A stretch of 64,000 nt of DNA from Heterobilharzia americana (taxonomy: Eukaryota > Platyhelminthes > Trematoda > Strigeidida > Schistosomatidae). The notes beneath the pieces were generated by a model, which did no database searches, was not told the origin of the DNA, and saw only the letters and a list, made by a program, of their open reading frames with translations. The position numbers and the translations under genes are program-made. Shown here one piece after another: positions 1-10,692 of this stretch. The DNA lies in contig OX104127.1 in the NCBI GenBank assembly GCA_944470555.2, positions 91,598,708-91,662,707 on the forward strand, read 5' to 3'. Numbering within the stretch: the stretch's first letter is position 1; each line of letters opens with the position of its first letter.

Positions 1-745
1 CCTGAATTTCCACAGCTTTTGTCCAATACAATACAAGCGAGGTTTAGTAAAATGCCTGTTTAACAGGATCTATCGTATCAGTACGCCAGATGCGACGGAT
101 GAAGATATCAAATTACTGAGCAAAGCACTTATGGAAAATGGATATCCGACGAAGTTTATAAACCGTTGTAGAGGTCAGTTAGCACCAAAGCCAACTCTAT
201 ACACGGTCCTTAAGAAAAATGTCCATATCACTCTACCATACAGAGGGGAGCTAAATAGTATCATTTTGAGACGTAGGCTGACATCAGCCATTAAGAAAAC
301 GTATTACGCAGCGAAGCTTACTATTGTGGAGGAAACAAAACACATACTTCACCAAAAACCTAAACACTGCATCAGTGATTACGTCACATCCCATTGTGTT
401 TACCAGTTTACATGTATGTGTGGTCACACATACGTAGGGAGGAGTAATCGAGTTATGCAGCTGAGGGTGGGAGAACATGTGCCTAAATGACTTCAAAACA
501 AATGGGGTGTGTGATAAACACTGGTGGGAGACGACCCTCTTAATCTATAGCTAAACATATCATAGAAACAGGTCACAAAGTTAATGTTCAAACACCTTTC
601 AAAGTCTTATATAGAAACAGTCAGGCACGTATTCTGAGATTTGCGGAAGCCATAGCCATAAACAAATTTAAACCACCTTTATGTGTACAAAAACAGTTTG
701 TTCTTGCACTACACCTACTTTGGTCAACTTTGTTTTCTTACCAAG
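1..745 (+). mobile_element. Penelope-like element, 3' part (RT thumb to GIY-YIG endonuclease), cut by window start
   Basis: An open frame runs from nt 2 to 490 (about 163 codons) and continues in another frame to about 745 after a frameshift near 490. The conceptual product has the PLE connector between reverse transcriptase and endonuclease, then VYQFTCMCGHTYVGRSNRV, a GIY-YIG type segment with its Cys-x-Cys zinc-binding pair, then a region starting AKHIIETGHKVN that is typical of the end of this domain. PLEs use this nuclease to nick target DNA. The frameshift and lost downstream frame make the copy dead. The family is clear from motif order; the subfamily is not. Confidence 0.8.
2..490 (+). 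pseudogene. PLE polyprotein fragment, open segment ending in GIY-YIG motif
   Basis: This is the longest open segment of the PLE above and has no start codon of its own, because the frame enters from outside the window. Internal ATG codons, for example at 131, lie inside the domain and are not true starts. The segment ends with RVGEHVPK followed by a stop at 488-490. The remaining domain, about 80 codons, can be read in a shifted frame to about 740. The expected YIG tripeptide is YVG here, and the nearby Arg is present. Confidence 0.7.
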
Positions 746-779
746 ATAAGAACCAACTATGTTGTTGTATTTATCCCCC

Positions 780-1245
780 CTCGCAGTCCTCGGTTTAATA
801 TATATTGACTTCACAAGTAAATGTGTGGGGGATCAAATTGTTCGAAATGTATTGCTCAAATACATCACATTGCTCAGATAAACTTCGTCTACAAATTACG
901 CTATCGAAACTTTTCTAAATTCCTAACCTTAGGATCTACGATTTTTGACCTAGCTAGGTTTTTGTCTTCCGATAGCCTAATTGACCCTGGTCGACTACTT
1001 TGACCTTTGTATTTGACCTCGCAATCGTTGCAAGGGATTTAGTAAACTAAGTGATTCTGCTTAACAGGGTCAATAGGATCTTTTAACCTACGAAGCTTAT
1101 TTCGGAGTGAGTTTGTAGGTTTGAATGCCACTCTAATCCCAGCGTTATTAAGAATTCTACGTAGTGTTTCTATGGTGTTAATAATAGTAGTGGCGAAAGT
1201 GGGGAAATCTTACCATCTATAACATAAAGATGACGAGGGAATCAG
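780..1245 (-). mobile_element. Penelope-like element fragment, GIY-YIG region
   Basis: Read on the minus strand, this segment parallels the PLE at 11.7-12.5 kb: a connector resembling AFKPTNSLR-KL-RLKDPI, then IPCNDCEVKYKGQ in place of the GIY-YIG signature, then SRPGSIRLSED. Several stops and substitutions break the frame, and YIG is replaced by YKG, so the nuclease is dead. It lies tail-to-tail with the plus-strand PLE fragment at 1-745. Both ends are approximate. Confidence 0.65.
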
Positions 1246-2167
1246 GACTATATAAAGGATATCTCAAAGTTGTATAGTTTATCTTCATATGAGTATGGAG
1301 AATAAATGTTGTCCAAAACGTAATCCAGTGATGAATACTGTTACACTGTTTGATAAATCCAATAAATCAATGGAAATGGAATTACATTTATTGACAGCTT
1401 TTTAAAGTTCTTTACTTTCGAATGACTATCCAGTCACTGACAATGAACAGTAATAATAAACGTTTCAACTACTAAATATCTAGAAGGGAAATTCTGGTGG
1501 ATAAAAATGCATTTATTACCTAGATTGATGACTAAAGTGAACAAACAATTAGAGTTTTGAGAATATCTTAACCAGTATCCACCAGATTACCTGCTTAGCG
1601 CTCTGTCAGCTAAGGTACGAAACCTATTTGGTGACCAGATCTCAGTCCTACTTCAACCACCGATGATTTCATCAATTAGGGAACTGAATCATTATGGTTG
1701 AGATGTAACGATCAGTTCGAGGAATAGGATTATACCATGAAATTTAACTATTAACGAATTCATTTCACTTCAAGGCTTTTTGGCAACTAAAGACAGTTTG
1801 TAATTCCTGCAGTATTCATGAAAGCAGAACGTAGATTATGTTGCTAAAAAAGAAAAAAGTAATCGTTTTCTTCTGATTAAAATTAAAGTAATAATAAAAA
1901 GGATGAAACAGGAATCACATTTTGCCAAGCTATCTCTATTCAAATAATAGTTTGAACTTTGAGTCTGGAATAGCTGCAAGATGAATTTCAGCAGTTTATT
2001 GGATCGGTATTCCCTTTTAGTCCTTCCATTATCTGAATTTGAGTTTTTTTAGAAATATCTTCTACCCTTTTAAGGCAATATTACACATTTCAAAAATGAA
2101 ACAACTTCTGTTGAGAAGATGGTTTTTAGACAGCTAAGCGAATTATGAGCAAATTCTTAACTCTGAC
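1246..2167. other. No supported gene
   Basis: AT-rich sequence with no ORF of 60 codons and no recognisable element. It separates the PLE fragments from the RTE element that begins at 2168. Confidence 0.6.
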
Positions 2168-2435
2168 AACCTCACCTGGTTAACTAGTTCAATAGTTACC
2201 AGCCGGTTCTAAGCCCAAGTTAGGCGGGAAGGTTGGGCATAGGGCTAGCAACCCTACCCTACAAAACCAATCTAATCGCTGAAAAAACTTCAAATCACGA
2301 AGAAATTATGAAAAATAAAAACAAATTTATTCCTCGCTGGAATCGGGGAGACAGAATGACTCCGGTTGGTGAAAGCCTTCGGGAAGCCAGTCAGCCGATG
2401 TGTCTTCGCTTCTCTCGATGAAAGCGTAAGCAAAG

Positions 2436-3060
2436 ATGAGGATATGGAATGTCCGCACAATGCTTGAACCTAGCAAGGCTGCCCAGATTGTGGAGGAGGT
2501 GAGAAGATATGTCATTGAAGTGCTTGAGATCTGCGAAAGCATATGGAATGGAAGTGGACTCTCCAAACTCTTAACTGGCGAGTCAGTAATCAGTTACGAT
2601 ATTGTTACCCAGACGACAACCACGATTACACTGAGGGAGTGGCTGTCATGATGTCTCTAGGAACAACAAAAGCTGCCATGCACTGGGAGCGATCTCCTCC
2701 TGCAGTATCACAACAGCAAAATTCAACTCAAAAGGAAGGAAAGTCACAATCATTCAATGCTACGCACCTACAAATAACGCAGATGAAGAGGAGAAGGGGG
2801 AATTCTACAGACAACTGCAATCAGTACTAGACAAAAAATCGGTTGTTGACATCAAAATTCTTACGCGAGAGGCGATATGAATGCCAAATTTGGAGCAGAC
2901 AACACAGGAATAGGCGCAATCATGATTCGGTAAGCACTCAGTGAAATGAACGAGAATGGAGAACTATTTGCAGATTTCAGTGCATTCTACGATTCGATGA
3001 TTGGAGGCAGTGTGTACAAACATAAGCATATACATTGACAAAGCGACACGGATTTGATTT
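2436..3060 (+). pseudogene. RTE endonuclease (EEP/AP-type), broken
   Basis: The domain opens with RIWNVRTMLEPSKAAQI, matching the conserved GTWNVRTM start of RTE endonucleases, and includes ESIWNGSG, where the family usually has E-T/S-R-W. The open frame ends at 2651 and continues in other frames through about 3060, where GDMNAK and GEMNENGELFADF can be read. Members of this family nick target DNA to prime reverse transcription. The shifts rule out a working protein. Confidence 0.7.
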
Positions 3061-4299
3061 CACCAGACAACAGGACACAACATACTGAAAATCACATCGA
3101 CTTCATCTGAATGTGAAGAAAGTGGAGATGGAGGGAGAAACAGACTTCTGGACACAAGATGAATAAGAGGATAAGATTTAGGTTCACACCACTCACACCA
3201 CTATCCACTGCAAACAACCTACCTTCAGAATCAAGTTGAAAGCCTTCACCTAAAGAAGCTGGTGATAGACCACAGCTCCATTTCAACACCCATTCAGAAC
3301 AAAACGTGAACTGAAGGACGAAACTACAAAGGACATCTTCCCGTCAGCCAGTCATCAGGACAAAATGGGAGACATTGGGCAGCCTCCCTGAAGAAACCTG
3401 AATGTAAGAACACTGGAACTCTTTGAAAGCTATGTGGAAGGATACCTGCATACTCGTATTAGGAGGGAGGAAGAATGAAGACAAGACAAGACAAGGAGTG
3501 GATGTCGACGGACACATGGAAGTTGATAGAAGAGGAGGGATAGGAAGATGGTGAATTTGCAGATGAACTAGTGCAAAGATGAACAACGAAGATAGGAACT
3601 GAACACAACCTATAAAACACTACACTGGACAAAGACGTGAAGAGGAGTCCACGGAAAACAACGAACACTTCTGTGACATGCTGGCAAGTGAAGCAGAACA
3701 GGCTGCAGGTAGGAGAGACAGAGATCTGACAACACGATATCTAAAAGCAGGGAGGGATGAGATCAACACAGACGAAACGAATGACGGATAGTGAATGAAA
3801 GCTAGTTAGCGAAGAGGAGAAACAAAGGAGAAGATGGGCTGACCACTTCAAAAATCTCTTGAATCGACCACCACTACCACCACCTGCAACTCGTCCAGAA
3901 ATACCACCAGCAGTCCAGCCACACAACTACCAGTAAACACAAGCCCTCCAACGAAAGCAGAAGTGAAGTGCTGAACTCCATAGAACTGCTGGAACCCGGG
4001 AGAGTGGCGTAACCAGATGTAATTCCTCCAGAAGTACTGAAAACAGAGGTAGAGCCAACAGCGAACTCGGCCACACCACTACTGCCGAAGGTTTGGAAGG
4101 ATGGAAGAAAGGACAGGTACCTGCTGATCAATTGGAATCAGGGCTACCTTGTAAACTCTCCGGAGAAGGGAGACTTAAGTCTTCGCAAGAACTGATGAGG
4201 AGTCATGCTGCTGTCCCTATCTACAACGAGGAAAATATTAAGCTGCATCATCCAGGAGAGACTAAAATACGCTCTTCAGTCAAGATTCCGGACGGAACA

Positions 4300-5560
4300 G
4301 ACTTGTTGGTTTCAGGAATAACATATCATGTGTGGATCAAGTTGTAGTGCTACGCTACGCATCATCACATAACAGAGCGTGGAATGGTAGTCAACTGAAC
4401 CTCAACTTTATTGACTTTGCGAAGTCATTCGACAGCGTCGACCGAGCAGTACTTTGGAAACTGTTTCAACACCACGGTGTTAATGACATAACCCTTCATC
4501 AAACTCAGTCAACAGTTATCTGAAGACGCCATATGCGAAGTGGTTCACAATGGAAAGCTGAGTGACGCCTTAGAAGTGAAGACAGGAGTATGACAAGGTT
4601 GTTGCCTACAATCACCGATGATCTTCCTGGTTGTGATCGACTGTACTGGATTCTACAACAAACCGTGAGGAGTGAGAAGATGGGCATGCGATTGCTGAAC
4701 CGATGAAAGGACCCTACAAGATTTCGATTTCACCGATTATTTATATCTAATGTCTTGTCACACAAACTTGAAGATCTACAGGTGAAAACCGAGAAGTTGG
4801 TAGAAGTGGGAGAGGCGATGCAGTGAAGGAAGACAGGACCTCTTCCAGTGGACGTAGAGAAGACAGACGTGATGAAGACACCCAATCAACAACCACCATC
4901 AAAGGGAGAAATCTGAAGGAAGTTGTCTCTTCCACCTACCTAGACAAGTCAGCATCGTTCCAACTACACGCGGTGACGGCACAGTTGAGGATGTCAAAGC
5001 ATCCAGGATCGGAATGGCAGCAAGACACGCCTTCCTGCATTAATCTGAAACAATCAGTGTGGAGATCTACTGCACTCTTCATAAAGAATGAAGAAAATTC
5101 GGATTTTCTACACCAAAAACAAGTCAGTGCTCTGTGTGATGTTTTAGAAAAATGGGGTGTCACCAATGGCATTTCCAACGAACTACAGACATTCATGAAC
5201 AGCTGCTGCCTACGCTCACTCAATACTGAAGATCAAATGAGATGGTCAGAATAATGGGAACAAGCAGCAAGGAATTGTGGCGAAGAAAGAAACAAACGAG
5301 AACCTATAATCCGACAAATATGCAGAAGAAAGTGGAGATGGTTTGGGCATACACTGAGAAAGGCAATGGCACACTTCACTCTTCAGGTTAGGCCAGACCA
5401 TTAAGTGGAACCTGAATGGGAAACGATTAGTTTGGCGTCCGTGGCGAGGATGACATGGAGGAGATCATATGAAGAAGAAATGAAAGCTTGTGGGCAGTGG
5501 TACAGCGAGGTTCAAAAGACAGCAGAGAACATAGTGTAATGGAGGTGTGTTACTGAAGCC
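4300..5560 (+). pseudogene. RTE reverse transcriptase and C-terminal region, broken
   Basis: RT block A (LNFIDFAKSFDSVDRAV, about 4400-4450) and the primer-grip side (HNGKLSDAL-type block, about 4547) are readable. The catalytic block is mutated to FTDY near 4722-4740. The downstream frame at 4823-5254 contains parts of the thumb and tail (SNELQTFMNSCCLRSL) and ends with the RKWRWFGHTLRKA-type motif near 5330-5360. Multiple stops and shifts make it inactive. Confidence 0.65.
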
Positions 5561-5585
5561 CTATGTTCCACTGGTAACCCAGGGG

Positions 5586-5586
<1 letters not shown>

Positions 5587-5616
<30 letters not shown>
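5587..5616 (+). repeat. (TAA)n microsatellite tail of RTE copy
   Basis: About ten ATA/TAA units directly follow the last RTE-matching bases. Other RTE copies here end in shorter TAA/TTA-rich tails, so the tract is the element's 3' tail, probably expanded. Confidence 0.8.
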
Positions 5617-5617
<1 letters not shown>

Positions 5618-5810
5618 CTCAGCTCTGACAGTGCCTTTTTTGAAGTTTACGCAATGTTTTTCCTGATAAGCGTTAACAGGTATCGAAAATGAGGAGCAGG
5701 ATTTTCCAGTTACTTAGATTCTACAATCCAGTACCACCTAAAAGCCTTGGAATTATTCATCAGTTTTCAACAGATAAAAGGATATTTATTTTAAAACTAT
5801 CATTAATTTA

Positions 5811-6619
5811 TTATTATTAGTCCCTTAGGTTCCTAATAAAACATAGGGCTTCACTAGAACGTCTCCAATGCGCTCTGTTCTTTGAAATCATTTCAACCTG
5901 ACTCCACAACAGCCCACAAGCTCTCATTTCCTCCTCACACGATCTCCTCCATGTCACCCTCTCCTCGGACACCCAACTCGTCGCTTCCCATGCGGGTTCC
6001 ACTCGAGTGCCTGGCATGAGGCATGATGTCCCCAGTCGGCCTTCTCAGTGTATGCCCAATCCAATCCATCTCCACTTCCTTCCAGTGCATATTTGTTGGG
6101 TGACAGATTCTTGGTTGGTTCGTTGCCAGCAAGCCAGCCAGAGTTCCTTGTTGCACATTCTTTCTGGCAATCCATCTGATCTTCAATAACGAGCCAGAGT
6201 AGGCAGTTGTTGATGAATACCTGTGGTTTGTTGGAAATCCCCTTCGTAACGCGCAAAATCTCTCAACCATCAAGAACAGAAGCACTGACTTGACTGAATT
6301 GGTGTTGAAAATCTGGATGTTGTTCCACATGCTGAGTGCTGAAGATATCCACACTGGTTTCAGGCTAATGAACGCTTGTCTTATTGTCCTTCCGATCCTG
6401 ACTTTGACGTCGTCGTCTGTGCCTGTGCCGCCTGTAGTTGAAACAGTGCTGCCTAGATAGATGAAGGAGGTTACTTCCTTTAAGTTTCTCCCATTGATGG
6501 TGACTGGAGTTTGTTGTTGTTGTTGAAGTTGTTGGTTGGGTATCTTCATCACTTCTGTCTTCTCTATATTCACCTGAAGTCCCGTCTTCGCTGCCTTTTC
6601 TGCTAACTTGTTAGTTTTC
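5811..6619 (-). mobile_element. 5'-truncated RTE retrotransposon copy with 12-bp TSD
   Basis: The minus strand holds only the last 0.8 kb of the RTE: thumb and C-terminal region and 3' end, with a TAA-rich tail at the 5811 side. The 12-bp word ATCATTAATTTA occurs at 5799-5810 and again at 6620-6631, flanking the copy exactly. This is a target-site duplication from target-primed reverse transcription. 5' truncation is the normal outcome for this class. Confidence 0.85.
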
Positions 6620-6636
6620 ATCATTAATTTATGCAC
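5935..6636 (-). pseudogene. Open C-terminal RTE reverse-transcriptase fragment (233 codons)
   Basis: An unusually long open frame for a truncated copy. It reads NIEKTEVMKIPNQQ, then the RTE thumb (NGRNLKEVTSFIYLGSTVS), a KVRIGRTIRQAFISL segment, and KEVEMDWIGHTLRRP near the end. The catalytic RT motifs are absent because they lie 5' of the truncation. The first codon at 6636 is GTG. The first ATG (6624-6622) lies within the target-site duplication and a second straddles the element junction, so the start codons come largely from host DNA. A functional product is not expected. Confidence 0.65.
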
Positions 6637-7289
6637 AGATATAAAATATATGTGAAGTTAAATTGTGAATATTATTACCTAATTTTTTCATTATAAAAAC
6701 ATTGTTAGCATTTCTGAAAAACCAGATCTTGTTACACACAAAAATAAAGATTATTCAGGTAATTAATGAATATAAAAAAACCTTTATAGGCAAAAGAATT
6801 ATCTACACTTACGTTTAAATTACTCTGAAGTGTTTCACATTTTTTCTCAATACATCTATTATGATGATATTGATTATCGGTAAAGTTTTAAGTAATTTTT
6901 TAGCTTTAAAAGAATATTATTTAACTGTTTGAAGTAAACTATTTATTAAATAAAATCATCTGTCTACTAGTATTGATGATGAAGATAAAACATTGAGATT
7001 GCTAATTCATAATTCCTGTTGTTATTATTACAGTAATAATGACTTGAGTGAGTAAAAAGAAAACCTTAACATCATTTAGGTTTACAGAACACATCTACAT
7101 AATATTTTGAGATAATTCGTTTTCAATCAATTTTTCTTAGTCATATTACCTTTTTTGTTTTGCATTTCATGTTAATGACAGTTAAATAAATATCTCCTTA
7201 CATGCTTAGGTAATTTCCTGCATTTAATTAAATTTTAATTAAGAAACTAAATAAATTTCGATGAAATGATGCCGGTAATAAAACAAAGT
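6632..7289. other. No supported gene; AT-rich
   Basis: Very AT-rich DNA between two RTE insertions with no ORF of note and no recognisable repeat. Confidence 0.6.
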
Positions 7290-7875
7290 TTAGAAATGAT
7301 TCAACTAAGAAGTTTGCGGCTCTGGGAACGAACTAATCAAGAACCTATCACTCAACAAATATGCAGAAGGAAGTGGAGATGGTTTGAGCATACACTGAGA
7401 AGACCGATTGGGGACATCACGCATCAGGCCGTTGAGTGGAATCCAAAGGGGGAAACGACGAGTTGGGCGTTCGAGGTGAGGGTGATATGGAGGAGATCAT
7501 GTAAGAAGAAATGAAAGCTTGTTGGCAGTGGTGAAGCCAGGTTCGAAAGACTGCGGAGAAGAGAGTGTAATGGAGGTATGCGACTGAAGCCCTATTTTCC
7601 ACTACGAACCCAAGAGGAAAAAATAATTAATAATAGGTTTGCGGGGACCTATCGGTTTCAGGCTAGTATTCGTCAGAGAGTGACATCAGCTGGAGAACCA
7701 CTGAAACCTAAAACTATTGGATAGCGGTTTCGTCCTAGTATGGGACTTCTCAGCAGTGCTCAGTCATGACCTCACCAGTACCTTATGAGGACCCGAATTC
7801 AGGACCTTAGGGTTTCAAAGCTAACACGTTACCATTAAGCCGATGGGTTGGGATCCAGTGGTTCATACATCCTAC
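7290..7875 (-). repeat. tRNA-derived short repeat (SINE-like, family A), split by an RTE insertion
   Basis: On the minus strand, from about 7875 down: a tRNA-like head with an A-box-like stretch (TTAATGGTAACGTGTTAGC) and a decayed B box, a hammerhead-like core at 7724-7753, then a 3' part (CAGCTGATGTCA..., GCCTGAAACC) shared with copies at 8.0, 10.5 and 10.7 kb. The 3' end resumes at 7290-7319 beyond a 317-bp RTE insertion. Boundaries are approximate. Confidence 0.65.
7320..7636 (+). mobile_element. Short 5'-truncated RTE copy inside a SINE-like repeat, 8-bp TSD
   Basis: It contains only the last part of the RTE: RKWRWFEHTLRRPIGDI, then the 3' UTR and an AT-rich tail ending TAATAATA. The word GTTTGCGG occurs at 7312-7319 and 7637-7644 and joins the two halves of the interrupted short repeat, giving an 8-bp target-site duplication. 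The 82-codon ORF at 7266-7514 merely runs through this remnant. Confidence 0.75.
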
Positions 7876-8024
7876 TTCGGTCAGTTCACGATGTGTTGAG
7901 ACCGCCAACTAATGTCATCGTTGAGTAACTGTCATCATGTTCGACTCTACGATGCCATAGGATGGAGGTCACAACCTACCATTAACTGACAGAAGTTAGA
8001 ATTATAGATTATTGCATTTTAACT

Positions 8025-8195
8025 CACTGGCTTAGTGGTGAAGTTCATGGGTACGCCCTGTTGAGGCGTCCCATACTAGGACGAAACATCTATCCAATTC
8101 TTTCAGGTTTCCAATGTTTATTCAGCTGATGTCAGTCCATGATGAATGCCAATCTGAAATTAGTAGTTCTCGATAAACTTCACAACTGAATCCTT
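8025..8195 (+). repeat. tRNA-derived short repeat, family A, partial plus-strand copy
   Basis: The copy carries GCTTAGTGGTGAAGTTCATG as an A-box-like head, lacks most of the B-box region, then has a hammerhead-like core at 8061-8090 and the shared 3' segment (TTTCAGGTTTCCAATG, CAGCTGATGTCAGTCCATGA). It lies head-to-head with the minus copy at 7290-7875. In the core the box reads TTGAGGC instead of CTGAnGA. Confidence 0.6.
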
Positions 8196-9897
8196 CCATT
8201 ACATTAAAAATCTTTCGTATATAGAGGATTGAAAAATGTTTTGGTTTTGCAATAGTAGCTTGTGTTGTACAGACCTCATTATGTATGGCTTGAAAACTTG
8301 ATTTCCTTCTTCATCTTATTTCATTTAGGATTATTCAGTAGACTTTGCATTGCTACTTTTATCTTAAAAATGAGCAATAGAAGATTTGTAGGAATCAATG
8401 ACAAATGAACCTTGACGTCATCTATCACGAATTTTAACATTCCAAATTTGAATAGTAGAACTTTGACTTCCTATTGAAATGTCTCTCAGATAATGTCACC
8501 ACCGGTCACATCGTAATATATTCATTAATGACTTTCAACTTAAACAGGGAAACTTTTATATTTTATTCATTTTTTATGACCGATTTTCACATCAATGCAA
8601 CAATTGAAGTCTACGGATGAAATTAGTCTCAAGCGTCAATTGAACATTCTGTATTAGCATTTAAGCTTTACTAGTCGCAAAGTTGCATGGAATATACGCA
8701 AAATTAAGTCAAGGATTATACTCTGCCTTACTTCCCAAATATCCGTTTATAGATAATGACCATGATGATGATAATATGGCAGTACATTAAACGAAAGAAT
8801 CTGTACTGAATCCATTCAACAATAATCAGTCAATTAAAATGATTAAATTGTTAATCTACTATGCTCATTTTAATATTTTGGGGATTAAATAATGAGTAAT
8901 TTTATTATCGCTTTTATTCTGTAACAAATGAATCAGCGATTAAACTAATTACTCGAATTTCGGTCAACACTTATTCAATTAAAGTTATTTCTATGAGCTA
9001 GAAGGATTGTTTAAATTAAACTTCTGCTTATTAAATAATTTAGAACAAGTTATTTTCTTGAAATTTCAAAACTTCTTGTGAATACCTTAAAGTCTGAATG
9101 GAACTGTTAACGTGTTATCATTCATCATCAATAGTTTTCGATATTCATATTAGGTAATGATTAAAGATGAAATAAAAATTTGAATGTGGTAGAATTTGAA
9201 CCAACAGCTTCCAGATGATCAGCCAAGTACTGTATCAATTGAAACAAAGAGACCAAGCTACTCAATAAATCTTAATTTCATTTCACTCATCGATAGTTTT
9301 ACCTGACTGTTATGTCAATTATGATCTAGTTAACTGCAGGATTTCGGAGCTCACTTGTCAGAGAATCGAGATGGTAACCGACAATGCTCTGTTTAATATT
9401 CTTTTGTGGACTAGATTTCATTCCACCTTCAATCATCATCCAGTATCAATTTTAAATTTGCTAAACATCTGTATAAATTTCAAATAGAATCCAACAGGTT
9501 TGGATTTCTGGATACTCTGTAAAGCAAATTTACACTATAGATTTCCAGACCATGCCGATAGATGAATTCGGTATTTAGTAAATGATGTCCACTATTTCAG
9601 TATTTGTATTACCTGGTGAGTACAAAGCATAAAATGTTTTTTCCAGTGATGTTTTCCTATGCAATCCAAATAGCTTTAACAAAGTTGTGGTAAACCACAA
9701 CTAATGGTAAGAAAGCATATGCGCAATAATTTGAAAAAAAGTTCATGGGCATAAGTGATTGTGAGTTGTCAGATTGTTAAAGAAGATGACTGCAGTATGC
9801 CGTGCAATAAGTGTGATGAGGGTTTGCATTGCAAACCGAAATTGCATACATACATGAAATTATAGTTTTTATCATTTTGACTGTCTATTTATCTGAT
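8196..9897. other. No supported gene
   Basis: About 1.7 kb of AT-rich DNA without an ORF of 60 codons on either strand and without a repeat recognised elsewhere in the window. Confidence 0.6.
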
Positions 9898-10140
9898 GCT
9901 CCCCCTCTCTAATTCAGTTACATTGAGATTGGAATGAGAAGTCCTGACTAGGTAGCCAGTGAAAATGCGATCAAGCGGTAGCATCGCGTCGCGAATTAAC
10001 ATGATAGTCTGAAGTGGAATTAACAACTGGTCAGCAGTTGTACCTCGTAGATCAGATGGTAGAGCATGGAGCTGGAAACCCGGTGGTCGCAGATTCGAAT
10101 CCTGCCGTGTTCCAAATTTTCATTTCACCTTCAATCATCA
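9898..10140 (+). repeat. tRNA-like SINE (family B), plus copy
   Basis: This repeat also occurs inverted at 13545-13835. Its 3' half contains a Pol III promoter-like pair: TAGATCAGATGGTAGAGCATGG as A box region and GATTCGAATCC as a perfect B-box match (about 10092-10102). Upstream is a 140-bp body with CGCGTCGCGAATTAACATGA. The tRNA-like part does not fold into a good anticodon arm, so it is read as a tRNA-derived retroposon and not a tRNA gene. Confidence 0.65.
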
Positions 10141-10499
10141 CCCAGTACCAGTAACAGTTCTTATCACATGTGCGTTATGCCAGTACGTGGAGGTGCGTTG
10201 AGACCAGGTTAAGCCACATTCTAGACACTTTTCACTGTAATTTATGCCAATGGGATTCTGTTCTGAAATGTTCCTTATGATTTGTAAAGGCTTTCTTCGT
10301 AATTTTTACACTGTCAAAGTCGAACTTGATACCTTAAAATATAACATGTGGAGCCATAGCTCAGGTGCTTGGAAACCTTCTGAGGTCTAATGTATTTCTA
10401 GGGAGTTAAATTGAAAGCTTTCGGTGTTCATTTGGTTCTAACCTTGATTTATTGAAAAGTTTATTACATGTAATGTTCATCGTATTCTGAGTATTTTGC

Positions 10500-10692
10500 C
10501 TAAAAGATATGAGGTTGGTCCTCATCATGAACTGACGTCAGTTTAAGGGACATTGGAAACCCAGAAGCGCTGGATAGCTGTTTCATCCTGGTATGGAACT
10601 CCTCAGCAGTGTACACCAATGACAACCAATGATCCTGCTTGGGGTCGAACCCAAGACCTTCGGGTTTCGTGGCCGGAAGTAGGAAGTATGGG
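10500..10692 (-). repeat. tRNA-derived short repeat, family A, minus copy with intact hammerhead-like core
   Basis: On the minus strand a B-box-like GGGTTCGACCCC lies in the tRNA-like head (about 10635-10665), followed by CTGAGGA at 10606-10600, a stem II with loop, GAAA at 10584-10581, and the family 3' end with the GGTTTCCAATG motif. It lies head-to-head with the copy that starts at about 10693. Confidence 0.65.
10576..10606 (-). ncRNA. Hammerhead-like core, minus copy of family A
   Basis: Reading the minus strand: CTGAGGA, then a stem II formed by GTTC and GGAT (two wobble pairs) around the loop CATACCA, then GAAA, then an AGC triplet where the plus copy has ATC. The replaced U in the cleavage triplet suggests loss of cleavage, although both core boxes are intact. 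Confidence 0.4.

Larger units (their letters stand above)
2168..5616 (+). mobile_element. RTE-clade non-LTR retrotransposon, near full length, decayed
   Basis: The 5' end begins AACCTCACCTGG, as in the copies at 24.6, 26.8 and 45.1 kb, and the 3' end is a (TAA)n tract, the short tandem tail usual for RTE elements. In order the copy carries a 5' UTR, an AP-type endonuclease starting WNVRTM (from about 2440), the endonuclease GDMNAK segment (about 2874), a long linker, a reverse transcriptase with DFAKSFDSVDRAVLWKL (about 4408-4460), and a C-terminal region ending near 5560. The frame is broken by many stops and shifts. At the RT catalytic box the usual FADD reads FTDY, so the second metal-binding Asp is lost. 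The type matches the SR2/SjR2 class of schistosomes; naming is by inference. Confidence 0.8.

Noticed and set aside
2161..5629. CTCTGAC as TSD of the 2.2-5.6 kb RTE (2161-2167 and 5623-5629)
   Set aside because: Only 7 bp, and six unexplained bases separate the 3' copy from the (TAA)n tail. Possible but not secure.
10040..10113. Possible functional tRNA gene (good A and B boxes)
   Set aside because: No clean anticodon stem can be drawn, acceptor ends do not pair, and the same unit recurs inverted at 13.6 kb inside a longer conserved repeat. It is a tRNA-derived SINE.
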